From assembly GCA_013397075.1 (NCBI GenBank), contig VWZS01003656.1, positions 436,872 through 500,871 of the forward strand: a DNA stretch of 64,000 bases, given 5' to 3'. Below the pieces are notes generated by a model that saw only the letters and a program-made list of their open reading frames with translations, did no database searches and was not told the origin of the DNA. The DNA is from Rhabdornis inornatus. Taxonomy: Eukaryota > Chordata > Aves > Passeriformes > Rhabdornithidae. Position 1 is the first letter of the stretch. Every line of letters starts with the position of its first letter. Positions 1 through 13,235 of the stretch are shown in pieces. Made by a program: the position numbers and the translations under genes.

Positions 1-3000
1 AAGCATTCCACTGAATCAACAGGTTCCCTTTTCAACTTCTGTCCATCTGGCTTGATGTAGAATAATATACTACCCATTTAATTCTGGTTAGATCTTCAAT
101 CTTATTGAAGATTCTGGATTAGAGAACATCTACATTTCTCTAATTTTTCAAGAAATGGGAATTAGAGCCCAAAGAGAGGAACTCTCCCTGCCTCACAAGT
201 ACCAGCAGGGTGAGCCCACTTGCTAGGGCTAAGCCTTCACCCAGGCAGGACTGAAAGGGGTCCCACTTAGATGCCAGGCCAGCATGTGAGGAGGTTTTTC
301 TTGTCTGCAGACCACAAGAAGTATATTTCAAAGAGGAAAAAAAAAATCAGTGTTAGCCCTTGCAAAGATTGTTTCTCATCTGCATCTGTTTTGATTTCTC
401 CATATCCAAGGCACTGAGACCTCTCAGGAGCAGGAGAGAGAACAAGCCTGTCTGGATTTCATATTTGCTAGCTGTGGGCATGAAATCTGTTCCAGGGTTT
501 CTGAGACTGCCCTGTTAGTCTGTCTGCTGGGGAGAGGGTGGGATGTGACCACTGAAACCTCAGACTTGAAGACTTAGTTGTGCATAAAGGCATTTCAGCT
601 TCAGATGAACAGGGCACATCAGTAGGAGTGAAGAAGCAATGACACACAGACTTTGCTACCTTTAAGTTTGCCATACAACACATCCAGCTGCTCCTGAATA
701 GGAGGATATTTACCAGGCCTCTGAAAACTTCAATTCTGAAATTTCCAGCTGCCTGCAAGTTTCTTCCTCTTTTGCTTCTTATTTAATCCTCCTCTGCTGA
801 GACTTTATGCTCAGGCAGATAGCTAAATTCCCTATTTCTCCTGCATACCCTGTTAGGAGCCCAGGATGGCAGGGTAAAAAGGAGAAAATTTTACATGGCA
901 TCCCCTGTTGGAGCCTTTACTCATTATCTCCTCTGTTTATGCAGTCACTGCCAGTTTCGGGACCCTGAAATCTGCCCCAAGAAAATGTATCCAAGGAAAA
1001 TCTGCTTTTCATATTAGAATGCATACACTTGCTAATGATTGAGTTTCCCGTATCAGCCAAATAGGTCACCAGCTCAGCACTGCTGCAAGAAACTACCTGA
1101 GGCCAAGAAGATACAAATATTATTGCTGAGGCCTTCCAGTGAGTCCCATAGTTACCCTGGGAGCTACGTTCCTTCAGATCTGCTTTTAAAAAAACAACCA
1201 GCCAAAACCACTAAAAAATAATTTATTTTGAATTATTTAATAGGTTTTTTTTGTTATATCAAAGTTTCTTTTAAGAAAGCAGGTTGAAATATCTTTAAAC
1301 AAGCCGCCAAAATACTAAATTTAATGCATAATGACTGACTTTTTCTGCCCTTTGTTCTAGTTAATCAAGACAATAATTATACACAAAGACTTTGGCTCTT
1401 GGAGTAACTTTCAGGCCTGTTTTTCAAAGTAAGCAAAAGACTGATGGTGCATTTTTGTTGTGTCAGATGAGGACAAGATTAATAAAGGATGGAAGAGATT
1501 TTTTTCCCCCAAGCTGCACAGCAAATAAGCAGTTCCAATAATACTTTGGCAGCAAAATGGAAGCTTTAATCATTAGCAGATGCGTTTCACTTAACGACCA
1601 GCAACATAACTCCATGCTTTTGGTTTTCTTGTTAAAAAGAGTTCAGTTTTGCCACAAACCAGTTTCTTGTCCACCTTCAGATTTAGCAAAACCTGTAGGA
1701 GTAATTGCCTTTCTTAGGATTGCCATAATCCAATGAGATTTAGGGGGTGGCTTGACAAAGGGGTACATGCTGGCCCTTCCCATCCACCCCCTCAGGCTGG
1801 GACATCAGACTTTCTGGCATTCTTGATGAAGAATTTAATTTTTTTTTTTTTTGGTAGAAAGATGTTGGCTTGTGGCTGGACTAACCAGAGCAGTTCTAGA
1901 AGAGGCAGCAGATGAGATGGGCTCTCTTGGAGCTCTGTTTTGCTGGCTGGCTTCTCCTTACTACATTTACTGGCAAGTTCAGTTTTTTGTATCTTGTTAC
2001 AGTGTGACTTCATCTAAAAGTTGCACATGCAGTGGGACATCACTTTATTTCAAATGAGACTGGACTGCAGTTGTATTGGTAGTGTAGTCAAGCTTCATCT
2101 TGGTGATAACAGCATGTATTTCCCAGACCTCGTTTGAGTCTGTACCTCCTATTTTTCCCTGCAATGTGAATGTGTGCTGGGATGCCCAAACATGTTGCTT
2201 TGAAAAGCTGTTGTAATTCAGTTGCAGAGCACCCTCCAGCTGATCTTTGTCCCATCACATGCACACTTTTCTGGTCAGCATGCTGGTGGGATTGACTGTA
2301 ATGCAATCTCAGCCCCTGGAGAGTAAGGGCAGTGCTGGGTGCACTTGTGCTGCAGACTGAGCTTCACTTTGTTCCTTTATTAATACACCTGCCATATGTT
2401 TGTTTAAGAATCACAGACTGGTTTGATACTTAGATAAAACAGCAAGTTGTTTTCTCATGATTACCAGCAGCCTGACTAGCCAGACCAGTGCTGTCAGGCA
2501 CATGTGGTCTGTGCTGACAAGGGTAAGGTAACACCTTCATGATTTGATGTCCAGGTCTTGAGGCACTGTGCTGGCTCTCAAACTGTGACCATATGTGCAG
2601 GTGAAATGTATCCTCCTCAAAGGGTGATAGCTCTTAGGGACCAAGCCTGGAATGGAGCTGGAATGACAAATTTCATTGGGCTGAAACTGAAGTTATGAAA
2701 GCCCTAAACATGATTTCTACTCAAACACGATGGAAGTGATGGGGAAGAGGTTGCAGGGTAAATCTCCATGCAGTGGTGACCCTAAGGTTGGAAGAACAGC
2801 ATTTAACATCAAACCTGAATTGTTGGCTTGAACATTGGTAAGTTCAGAAATGGCACTTTAATCTCCCACATGGACTTTCATAGCCTTTGAATGTTATTGG
2901 AGGCCTCCATGCCTGAGGAAAAGCAGAGCTGCTTGGAGAAACTCAATCCATGTGTCTTAACTGAGTATTGCTGGAGATTTAGGATGGGTAATGTGAACTC

Positions 3001-6000
3001 AGCAAGCTCCATCACTGATCACTGAAACCTTAGGATTAAATTCAAGGCCAGTTTATTCAGTGTCCTGGAAACCACTCTGAAGAGTCTGCACTTCTAGGGT
3101 CTGCAAGGACAAAACTGCACACATTGACTCGTGGGAGGGAAGGTGAAGTTGGCTTGTTTGCCTGAAAACAGCATCAGGAGTCTGAGGGACTGTTTCTTTG
3201 ATGTTTTTTTCTTAATTCTGACTCAAATTCTTCACTGTTACTAAGAAGGAAATGTTCTGCAGCGTATGAAGAATCAAAATTACAGGATAGCTGTGTGCTC
3301 AGGGTGAGCTTGCAAGTTATTCCCTTTGCTTCAAGTAGTCTGTGACCAAAATGTCCTTGAATTAAAGTAGAATGATCAGAAATAGGATGCTATTTTCATT
3401 GCCAGGTAAATGGGATAACTGAGTCCTGTAGAAAATGCCTCTTTTGCTCCTCCTGAACACAGCAAGCAAAACTGGTTCCTGTACCAGCTACAAGTTAAAT
3501 TACACATTGGTCATTCCAGATGTCTTTGTATTTTTAGAGCTGACTCTACACTTCCTGGACTGTTTGCCTGTTGGTTTTAAAATAAGAAATGAGCTTCTGA
3601 GGCTGGCGTGTGAACCTTTCCACTTCACTGAGAACTGGGAATTTAAGTATCTCTTTCACAGAAGTATCCAGGTTTGAGAGTCAGCCACATGAAAGGGTGT
3701 TGCTTTCCCTGTGCCACCCCAGAGACTCCCTGGCAAACAATCCCAAACAGAAACCAACATCCCACAATAAGGACACTGTCTGCAGAATGTGCATGTGGAA
3801 TCTCGGGATCTGAATGGTCCTGGGGATGTCTTGCAAGATCCCTGCTGCCACTGGCTTAAATTTGGCTCTGGATACCAGGAATTGTTGTGTAGAGACATTT
3901 GAGGGAAAACGCTGGTGGTTTCAGAGGAACTTCCATTACAGATGAGATGTAGCCACCTTTTGTAATGCAGTGACCAGTGTAGTGACCTCCTTGCACGGTG
4001 CACTTGAGTTGCACAAGGGCCTTTTTTCTACCAGCTGTGTGTGGATGTGGCAGAGGCTGAGTGCTTGGGCATGCACTTGTCCTTGGCAAGTGTGTATAGG
4101 AGGAACTGCAGTGACAGGAATTGGAATAGTGACTGGGCCAAACTGACCTGTACCTTAGCAATGGCTGCAGGCTGCCAGATGAGCTACTCTGGCTTCTGTA
4201 AACAAACAGTGCCAGGTCCTTGGTACATCAAGAAAACCATCTGTTATAGCTGAAACTTTCCAAACTTACTAATTGTTCTCCATATTCTCAAATCTTATAA
4301 TCCTTCCTCTATTTTTTCTTTATCTCTTATTTGAGCAGACTCCTGAATGGACCACTTGAGTGGCCCCAGGTAAATTTGGTGGAAACTTAAATGCACACAG
4401 GGGGGAAGATCTGAAAGGAGGATAACTGAGTGCAGGTGGAGATTAGTGACTTCCTTCCTGGGTATCATTTATTCTGCTGTGTCTCTAGCTCCTTTTCACT
4501 GATCTTCTATACCTTCTGTTGAGAACGTAATGTGATTAATGCTTTTTTTGTGAAAGCTGAATCCTCCTCTAATTTCTCCTGTCAGGAGCACATTCTAATC
4601 TAAGGAAATGTAACACAGCATGTTCCTCAGTTTAAGGAAATCAAAATACTGTGTTTCTTTGGGAGTGAAGTTCTACTTTAACCTTGAGACTGTGATGCTG
4701 AGGCATTTTTCTGTAGCTGTAAAGTTGTGCCATCTTCAGGTCTTGGTGGATGGACTAGAATTGCATTTACAAGGTAGAGCTCTGGAGTCAAACCATCCAT
4801 TGGTACTCAGTGTTTTTCTTTTGAGTTGGCAGGAAAGAGCCTCAGTTGCTGTAGCTGAGCCTGACCTAGATTGGTAAAAACAGCCATCACTTCAGAAAGC
4901 AAATTTCACAACTTTAGTCACTACAGTTCAACTGAAGCTGTAACTGAGGTCAGAACTACTTATCTTTGACTTATGAAGCTGAACAGTCCTCCTTTCCTGG
5001 AGAAAGTGACCCAGTAAGATAAGTTCCCCTGAATGCTCACCAATAGCCAGCTTACACTTGAGACAGATAGCTTCTATTTGTCATACAACAAATAGCTAAA
5101 AAACAGCAGAAGACAATACAGCTAACAATGTAAAGTAACTCAGGAGCTTTTATTTTGGTGCTACATATTCCTCTGGAATGTATCTGTAGCCTTAGCAATA
5201 TCCAGTTTGTAACAAGCCCTTTGCATGTTTTTAGAGAGTAGAGAGAAAATCCGTTATGAGCAAGTCACTGTTTTCTTCCTTTTGAGATTTTAATGTGGGA
5301 TAAAAAAAGAAAGATGAGTGATTCATCCTACAGGCTGTAGTGTTAATCCCATGAAGTTTATGTGAGCAGTGTGTGGCCAGCATCCTTGAAAACAGTCCAG
5401 GTGCATTAGTTGTGGGAGGTGCTGTGTGGCCTGAAAGGCAAAGGATAGTTAAAATCAACTTTTCTTGATGTCTGCTACTCAGATGTATCCTTCTGTCATG
5501 CCCTCTTCTCTGTTCATTAATTTTTGCTTCTTGTGCTTTCTGCTGTCTGTGTTAACTTCTAGTATGGAGGAGGAAAATGAGTCTTATTGCAGGTCATGTT
5601 TTCCATCCACCTTTCTCTGCTCATTTGCTGCTTTCCATTCAGGAATGCCAGCACTGAGACAGTGATCAACTGATTGACTGGCTTGTACAGTTTGCCAGTG
5701 AATGGGTCTGGATATCAGCTTTGTTCAAGTCAAAAAGTAGCTCCTGATCATTCTAGCTCGTACAACTGGGCATGGTGTTTGTGTGCACCTCTCCATCTCT
5801 CAGGATGGGCCATACCAGGTTTTTGTTCAGTTGGGTGTTTGTACAGCTTCATTATCTTCCCTGAAATGACTGAGCTGTGTCTCCTGTCCCGTGCACAGGA
5901 CAAAATATTGCATGGTGGTGACCCAGGCTGTGCAGTTCAAAACCAGCAGGCAGATGGGCCCAGCTCTGTTTGACAGCTCCCAAAACCCATCAGGCAGTGG

Positions 6001-7018
6001 TAGCCAGGAAGCTCCGCAGTGCGTAGGAGGCTGACCGCTGTTACGCAGTTATCCTTGTTTTGTTTTGATTCTCTGCTGTCCAGGGCTGGAGAAATTGGAA
6101 GTGCATGCTGGCAGAAGCAAAGCCTTCTCACAAGACTCTTACTCTGTGCTTGGAGAGGTGAAGTCACGTCGTGAAGTCTAAATCCATAGTGGAATTCAAT
6201 GATGTTGGTTTAAAGGGTCTGAGAGCCATGGCAGAAGCAGGTTTTAAAAATAAAAATGTAAGGTGTTGACTAGTCAAGGCCTGTAGATACTAGTGGAGTC
6301 TTTTGAGCAGGTGCTTTCAATTTGTATTTGGATGTTTGTCTGTCCTCTTCTGTTTCAAAGCAATAGTATTTTGTTGTTGGAATTCTGTCCAAAAGGGTTC
6401 AGAAATTACCATTTGAAGGCTGGTAGAAGGGATTTCAGAGGCAGAGGACTTTACAGCATGACCAAGCAGGGGCTGAAGAACTGGCAGCAGTGTAGCCTTG
6501 CTATTTCTGCTCAAGACTGGTTTCTGACTGGCAGCCATTCTGGAAAATCCAAGTACAGTTCCTTGTGAAAATGAGGAGCAGGCTTGGGATGAGGTGGGAG
6601 CAGAATACCCAGCCTCCCTTCAAAAAGCTGGATTTTTCAAACTTTCAACTTGTCATGAAGTTGCTGTTACACAAAACTGTATCTCTCCTGTGCTGCAGAA
6701 GGTCCTTGGTGGGCAGCAGTGGTATGCAATGATCAGTGTTTGCTTCAGTTTACTCTGTGTTGCATTTTGTAGTACATTCTGCTGACGATTCTCACTCTTT
6801 TATTAGCTTTCTATAACATTCAAAGGAATAAACTGTAAATGTCATATGGCTCCTGAACTACTCTTAAACAGCTACACATGGGTTCAAGATGAGAAATCAG
6901 GTTTCCAATCCAGACTTCCCCAAACTAGGAATGTGGGTTGTGTTCTGTCTAGTGTTTTGTTTTGAACAGGAGACTTTTGGTTAATGTCAGTCTTGCAGGA
7001 GAGGAAAACTGTCAGATG

Positions 7019-7900
7019 TCACAGGATCCCAACTGCTCTTTGTAGAGTGACTACAACCAAAGACACTGGAGTGTTGGGTTTCTGCTGAATTTGAGTGACT
7101 TCTTTATCATGTGGTGGCAGCATCAGCATTTCCTGGCAAAAAAAAGGGGATAGTAAGCAAAACCTAATGTGTCCTAATAGTAATTTAGAAAACGAATAAA
7201 ATGTTTGCAAAAACAAACATTTCCTAAGGTGAATGCATTTATTGGAAAGGTTAACTTGTGGCGGTCCTTCAGCTTTTAGCCTCCAAACCCCTATTGAAAC
7301 CCTGTGACTTCTCACTGGTATTTTGGGGATGCAACCATCCTCTTTCCCATCAGCTTCTTCTCCCTCCTGCTTTTTTTGCAAGGTTTTTACTATTTTAGCC
7401 CATAGTGGTCCACCTTGAACACCATCATGGATTTGATGTCTTTCTGTGGAATATGACAATTTGTTTGTGGCCTCAGTCCCCAAGGGTGACTGAACAGCCA
7501 GCTGTCTGTTTGGGTAGGGGCAGTACATGTGCACACAGAGGTTGAGGCTCTCTGTAGTGAAGGGAAGTACTCCCCTCTCCCTGAAGCTGAATGATCTGGA
7601 GTGTGCTCCCTCAAGGACAGAGCTCACTGTGAAGTGGCTTCTTTTACAATGGCTCATATCCAAGTCGCTGTGGAAGATCCAGGCATTTCTATTGCTGGCT
7701 TTGGCATGCCAGAAGTGAAATTTTTTGAGCTCAGAATGTTCATCTTTGTCCCTCTCTTCATCAAAGATTGCAAAATTAAAAAGAAACAAAAATGAGCCAA
7801 CAACCCAAAACCACACTTTGGAGTTCAGGTAGGTATTATTGCTGGTTCCTTTACTATAACTGGTATTCTGAAAAGAAGATAGTCTTTCTTCCCTACCCAT
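7019..7900 (-). other. Unexplained 293-codon antisense open reading frame inside the SH3PXD2A intron
   Basis: An uninterrupted frame runs from ATG (complement of 7898-7900) to TGA (complement of 7019-7021) on the strand opposite the host gene. The predicted 293-residue product has a hydrophobic patch near residues 29-46 (VWFWVVGSFLFLFNFAIF), a middle part fairly rich in codons ending in G or C, a charged stretch (KKQEGEEADGKEDG, about residues 180-195) and no domain I recognise. An AATAAA lies on the same strand at 6799-6804, about 215 bases beyond the stop. No intron, homologue or promoter can be shown. It could be a lineage-specific gene, an exon of an antisense RNA, or chance. Treat it as a candidate only. 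Confidence 0.2.
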
Positions 7901-9530
7901 TCCATACGATACCTCTCTATCCCTTCAAAAACCTGATTTTTTGGCATAATGGCTTCTGGCTGAAATTTCCCTTGTAGGACAAGCTGGGCTCAAGCTATTC
8001 TACCACAATGCCCTTTTCAAAATTCTCAAAAAAAAGTGGAGTAGCTGTGTGCTGGCAAGCCTCCTCACAGCTGCAGCTCCAAACCCAAGGAGCAAATGGG
8101 CAGCTGGATGGTCTGCTGGCAGCAGGTATTGCTCGAGCAGCAGCCTCCTGTCTTCAGCCTTGCAGGGGCTGTGGTTATGCTCTTGGACTGCACAGCCAGA
8201 GAAAAAATTAAGATCCTGATGGAAAACTTCTTGGAAGACTGAAACTGCTCCTGCACATCTGTCCTCCCTTGGAAAAGGTATTACGTGCTGAAGTTATGAA
8301 ATATTGTTGGAGGGTAAAGTGCTCTCTGCTTGCCAAAGATCCAAGAGCATCTAAAGTGACTGTACTTGGGACTGCAGCGAATTGCAGGGCTCAAGGAGCC
8401 AAGTACCATCTTCTCCAGCTGTGCAGAGAACATAGGAGGAGGACTTTGCCAAAGACGGTAAGTTGATATCACTGGCCAACCTCATCTAATTTCATGTTAA
8501 TGTGAAAAACAAAGATTTATTCAGACACGGTGTGCCTGGTCTCACACAATGAAGTGGCACATGAAGACATCTAATTTAGTGTACAGCTCTCTGTAGTCCA
8601 AGTTTCTGTGCATTCCAAATTAATTTGGTATTGTAGATGGTGTGTACCCATTTGGAGTCCCCCTCTGTTCGTATTTAAAATTTGATTGTATTGTTAAAGC
8701 ACTGAGAACGTCAAGGGTTTTGGGGAGGGCTTTTTACTGACTAGCCTAGCTTTGATGTACTTGCCAAACATCTGTGTGCTTTCTATATATTTTCCTCTTG
8801 CCTTCAGAAAAAGGATGGTTGCGTTTATTTGTGGATTAAATACTTTGCTAGGAATGGCTGTAAATCTGAAGAGTTGAAAATTGTCAAGTGAGCTTATAGA
8901 CAATAGTAACAGAGAATAAGGAATTAAACCTGGTATGCAGTCTGGAAAAACTAAAATTCTTCAGAATCTTTTTTTTTTTCTTTTTCCTCCTGCTGGCATG
9001 GGGAGGTCTAAAAATTGAAAATCCAGCAAAGGTTCTGATTTGGAAACTTGAAACCACTGCAAAGTGTGAACATTCTGGCGAGACTAGCACAGGGAGGACT
9101 GGAAGGTGCTGGAGTCAGGCTGTACTGCATGGACAAGAGCTCCCTGATGGTAGAGGTGTCTGTTCTCTTCTTAAATCTTCTGGTGCCCCATCAAATTACT
9201 TCTGATTTACATGAGCAGTGATGTAACTTATATTTACTAATGTTAAACTGGACATTCATGGTATACAGTTGAAAGTTTTACTGCTAAATGCATGAAAAAG
9301 CTATGGTGTATAAACACAAAGGCCTGTTGCATTTCATTTGAGTTTGCCTATTAAACTCTGACTCAGTGTTAATTTTCCTACCTTCTTCATGGGCCAGTTA
9401 TAAAGTGACTTAAAAAGTTCTGATATTTAAAGAAATGGATAATAAGGGAACTCTGTATATATTTTTATTTTTTCATTAGATTATACCATCACTGTAATAG
9501 CAATTTATAATATTTTATAATATGTTCCCT

Positions 9531-9633
9531 TAAAAAAAAAAGCCAACAACACATTTTAAAAGAAATTGAAAACCACAAAAAAACCCAAACAAACAAAAAA
9601 AACCCAAAAAACCAACCAAACAAAAAAAAACCC
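9531..9633. repeat. A-rich and AAACC-type low-complexity tract
   Basis: About 100 bases consist almost only of A and C, with runs of A separated by CC or CCC (aaaccc, aaccaacc types). It could be a simple repeat or the decayed tail of a retroposed copy. No element body was recognised next to it. Confidence 0.6.
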
Positions 9634-12600
9634 TTGAGAAATGGTCTATTTGCAGCCCTGTATCTCTGGAGAACAGACCCTCTAGGGAGTTATTGTGTCT
9701 GGAGTGGCAATACCTTGATTCCACATGCACAATATGATTGAAGTATTGGACTTTGAGGTGGGAACTGGACTTGCACATAAAGTTTATCTGTTTGATCTGT
9801 TGAGGAGTAGACTCCTCAGGATGCTGTGACACTGATGAGCAAGGACTGTCTTTGCTTGCTTTCTGTAAATCCAGCCTCTTACTGAGCATTTTGGTGTGAT
9901 TCAGAGTAAGGATACTTTTGGCATGTTTCCTGCACTGGGATTCAGATAATCTGAGTGAGAATATCAAGAGTTCAGGGCTGTTTCACAAGTCTCATTCCCA
10001 GGGATCTCCATCTGCCATCCTGGGGAGCTGCTGGCAGGGCTGTATCAGTGCTCCAGAGATGAGCGTTGCTGGTGCCTGCAGCAGTGCTCCAAAAGCATCA
10101 GCTCAGCCAAGGAATGTGCCCTTAACATGGCCAGGGTGCCCCAGATGTGTTTCATGTATTGGTCCGAAGAAGAGCTGTCTGATCTGCTGTGAGTCTCTCC
10201 AGCCATGCGTGTGTTTGGCTTGGACACCACCATTCCTGCTCTCAGAGCTGGAGTGTGTGTTGGCAGCAGGGAATCATTGTCACAGAGTAATTTCAGGCAC
10301 AGAGGAGTCAAACCAAAGTTCATTTTGTTCCTTTTCTCCAGACTTAGAGCTTTCTTGAGTGAGCACGGGGTACATCAGCTGCTTTTCTTTTTAATCAATA
10401 CCTCATCTCTTTTGCAGGAAGTCCTTTGCAATATCTGAATGAAATGCCATGCTCCTGAGACTTCTGCCTCTGGCTAAAGACAGGCAGGCATCTCATTTGC
10501 TTTTCATTGATCTCATTTTAAATGCTACAGCTACAGGCACAGAAACAATGGTCTGAGGTCACACTTTGCTCATACTTCTGCATATTTATTTTTGTTTTAA
10601 AAATAAATATAGGAAAAATCACTGGTCTGCCCTAATGATACTTCTCAGAAGTTCAAGGCCAGAAATATTCCGAAGACCTAATGCAGAACTTAATTGTGCA
10701 GCAAAGACATAAACCTTAAGGTACGCTAGCAGTGCTTGAAGGAAGGACTGTGAGAGTCCTTTATGCTTGACTTCTGTTGCTGCTTGTTAACTTCACAACT
10801 GCATAGAATTACCAATGTTTCAAAGATACAGTGGCTTTAAGCAGCAGGTAAGAAATCCCTTGAACTTCAACCTGAAACCATTCCCTGGCCCTAGCCTAAT
10901 GTTTAGGCTGGGTAGGTAAGGTATATTTTAAATTTCTTTGGGCCAGAAGTGCCTTTTGTAATTCCTGTCATAAAGGCTTCATCTTGCTTTATCTTTCTTA
11001 CATACCATGCAATACATGTGCCCTTTGCACATCCTCATTGAGTTTGGAGAGGAAGCAAATACAGTGCTATTACCTTGCTGTTTTGAAGGCTGTGGAGCTA
11101 ATTTCTAGGACCTCATCTAGAGAAGCTGACTTCTTTTCTGGCTCAGAATTTGAAAACTGAGCTGCTAATAAATAAGCATAGGCTTGTCCAAAGGCCGGAG
11201 ACATAGCTGGAGGGGAAAAGGGAGGAGGACTGGAAGTGACAGTGCAAAGCTGTGATGAGTTAAAGGCCTGATGGCACCATGATAAAGAGCAAGTGGCTCC
11301 TCACAGATGGGGGTTTTATCTCTTAAAGATGTTGTTCACTCCTTGGCTCTGCTCCTCAGCTGAGCAAAGTGCTTAAGCCTGCAGTTGACTAGAACATGCA
11401 GCTTGGGGCATTTCACTGTTTTCCTGCACTACAGCCAACTCAGATAATCCAGGTCAAAAAAAAGTTTCCTGTTTTTGTAAATAAGTAAACTGCTGGGGGA
11501 ACGTTTTTGAAATTGTAAAACTAGAGGTGGAAATCTCATGAATGATGACAATTCCATTCATTTGTGGTTGTGAGGAAGCAGTGCTGGTTGTGAGGACCAG
11601 CTCTGGACAGAAGACAGGTTAGAAACAAAGAGACAACCTCTGCTTGAAGACAGATTTGACTTCCATTGGCCCCTTCGTTGTAAGGGCGTGCTCTGCTGTT
11701 GGAGAGGCAGAAAGTGAAGATGAAGTGGCAGTGAAAAATTAGAAAAAATACCACCAATTAGACAAGTGTAACGAGATCTGAATCTTTCCACCTTCCTGTC
11801 ACATAAATTTTCAGTAAGTATCTTGGGAAGCAGGTTAGATGCCTGTAGGGTAATTCCTGAGATATTGATGGCCAGTGCTTGTGTTTCTGGAATAGCCTCG
11901 CTATGTAACTTCAGCTACAGGAAAAACCTGTGTCCCTCAGAAGGAGTAGTCTGGTAAAGGTTATTAGCACAGTGTTGATGAGCCAGGTCATGTGGCATTA
12001 ATGGCCTGGAAGATGCAAGAGGACAGATCAGACATTGAATCTCCTTTGAATTTTCATTTGTCTTCAGCTTGATATGTGGACTAGGAGGTAGCTGCATATC
12101 TTAGCATTGAGATGGTGTATGCCTGGTAGGTGACCAACAAATCTAACCACTTGTAGAACAGATAATTAAGTTTTAATGTTAGTACCATATAAAGCTTGAC
12201 TTCCAAATTTTGGTAAAGCAGTTCTTGTTACTGTTTGGCATCTGGATTAACCTGATCATTAGCAGGGCAGATTGGAAGGCTACGTGTGTTGGTACTGGGC
12301 AACCCCACTCACTGACTTGGATTAGCAGTTGATGGCAAATGTCTCAGCCAAAGAAAGCACGATCTCCATGAAAGTGGCTTCTGAGCACAAAAGACCTGTG
12401 CTATAAGTTAATATGGGAGGGAGGAACATCAGGAGGATGCCAAACCTTCAGGTGGTGTCAGTTGCTAACCAGAATATTGACCAAGAAATTCATGCCTGGT
12501 GTTAGGAATCCATGCTTAAGTGGAAGTGATGGTTGTCCTTCCCAAAAATGTGTGGTCTTTGCCTCCTGCAAGCTGCATGGCATGGTATATTGCTGAGCTG

Positions 12601-13105
12601 CAGTCTGAGAGTTTAGGGTGTGTGTGTCAAACAGCCCATGCAGACAAAGGGGGCTAGACATCTCTGAAATGCAATGGGAAAACCCCGTCCCCAGGAGGGA
12701 CTTAATGGCTACAGGAGTATGCACTTTTCTTCTCCCCAGGTTGGGTTCTTTCCACTATGTAATCCTTGCCCACATGTGTTGGGAGGGAAGCATGCCAAGG
12801 AAACTTCAATTTATTAGTCATCCTAAAGTGTGCTAGAAATCTCCCTGGTCTTGCTGGAGGTACAGTGTTGCATATACTTCGTTAGCATTGCAGTGACCTC
12901 CAGCTCCCTTTCCAAATGCGCTCATAGTCACTAAACGGGATGTTTTGGAATAAACTTTCAGACCATACAAGCTTTTGTGAAAGCATAGCATTCCAATAGT
13001 GTAATTAGTATGTCGGCTAACAGACCTATCTAAAGACTTATTTGCTATCCAGGCTGTTTAACATTGCAAGAGCCATGCTTCTGTGATCTGTGTTTGTTTT
13101 TTATG

Positions 13106-13235
13106 GCAGTGCCTAAGGCCCAGCTGAGATCAGGGTCCTGTTGTGCTAGACATTTGGGCCCCGTCTCCAGAGAATGGAACTGTACATGGGGAACAGACAA
13201 AGGAAACGCTGTTCAGATCTGGGTGGTGGAGGAGG
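13106..13235 (+). repeat. Relic of an ancient amniote dispersed repeat
   Basis: The words GCCTAAGGCCCAGCTGAGAT, CAGGGTCCTGTTGTGCTAGA, then GTCTCCAGAG and GAACAGACAAAGGAAAC follow in the order I remember for a very common old dispersed repeat of reptile and bird genomes (gctgagatcaggg, tgttgtgctagg, gctgtacaaac, cagtccctgcccc). Divergence is high and the ends cannot be fixed. The family name is uncertain, and the match is from memory. Confidence 0.45.

Noticed and set aside
8279..8457. Possible extra exon ending at a perfect donor (gtaagt at 8458)
   Set aside because: The reading frame before the donor is phase 0, whereas the next exon needs phase 1. The acceptor side is weak and the peptide has no match to TKS5.
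9918..10358. 146-codon + strand open frame
   Set aside because: It overlaps another open stretch on the opposite strand, has no splice or domain context, and looks like a stop-poor intron segment.
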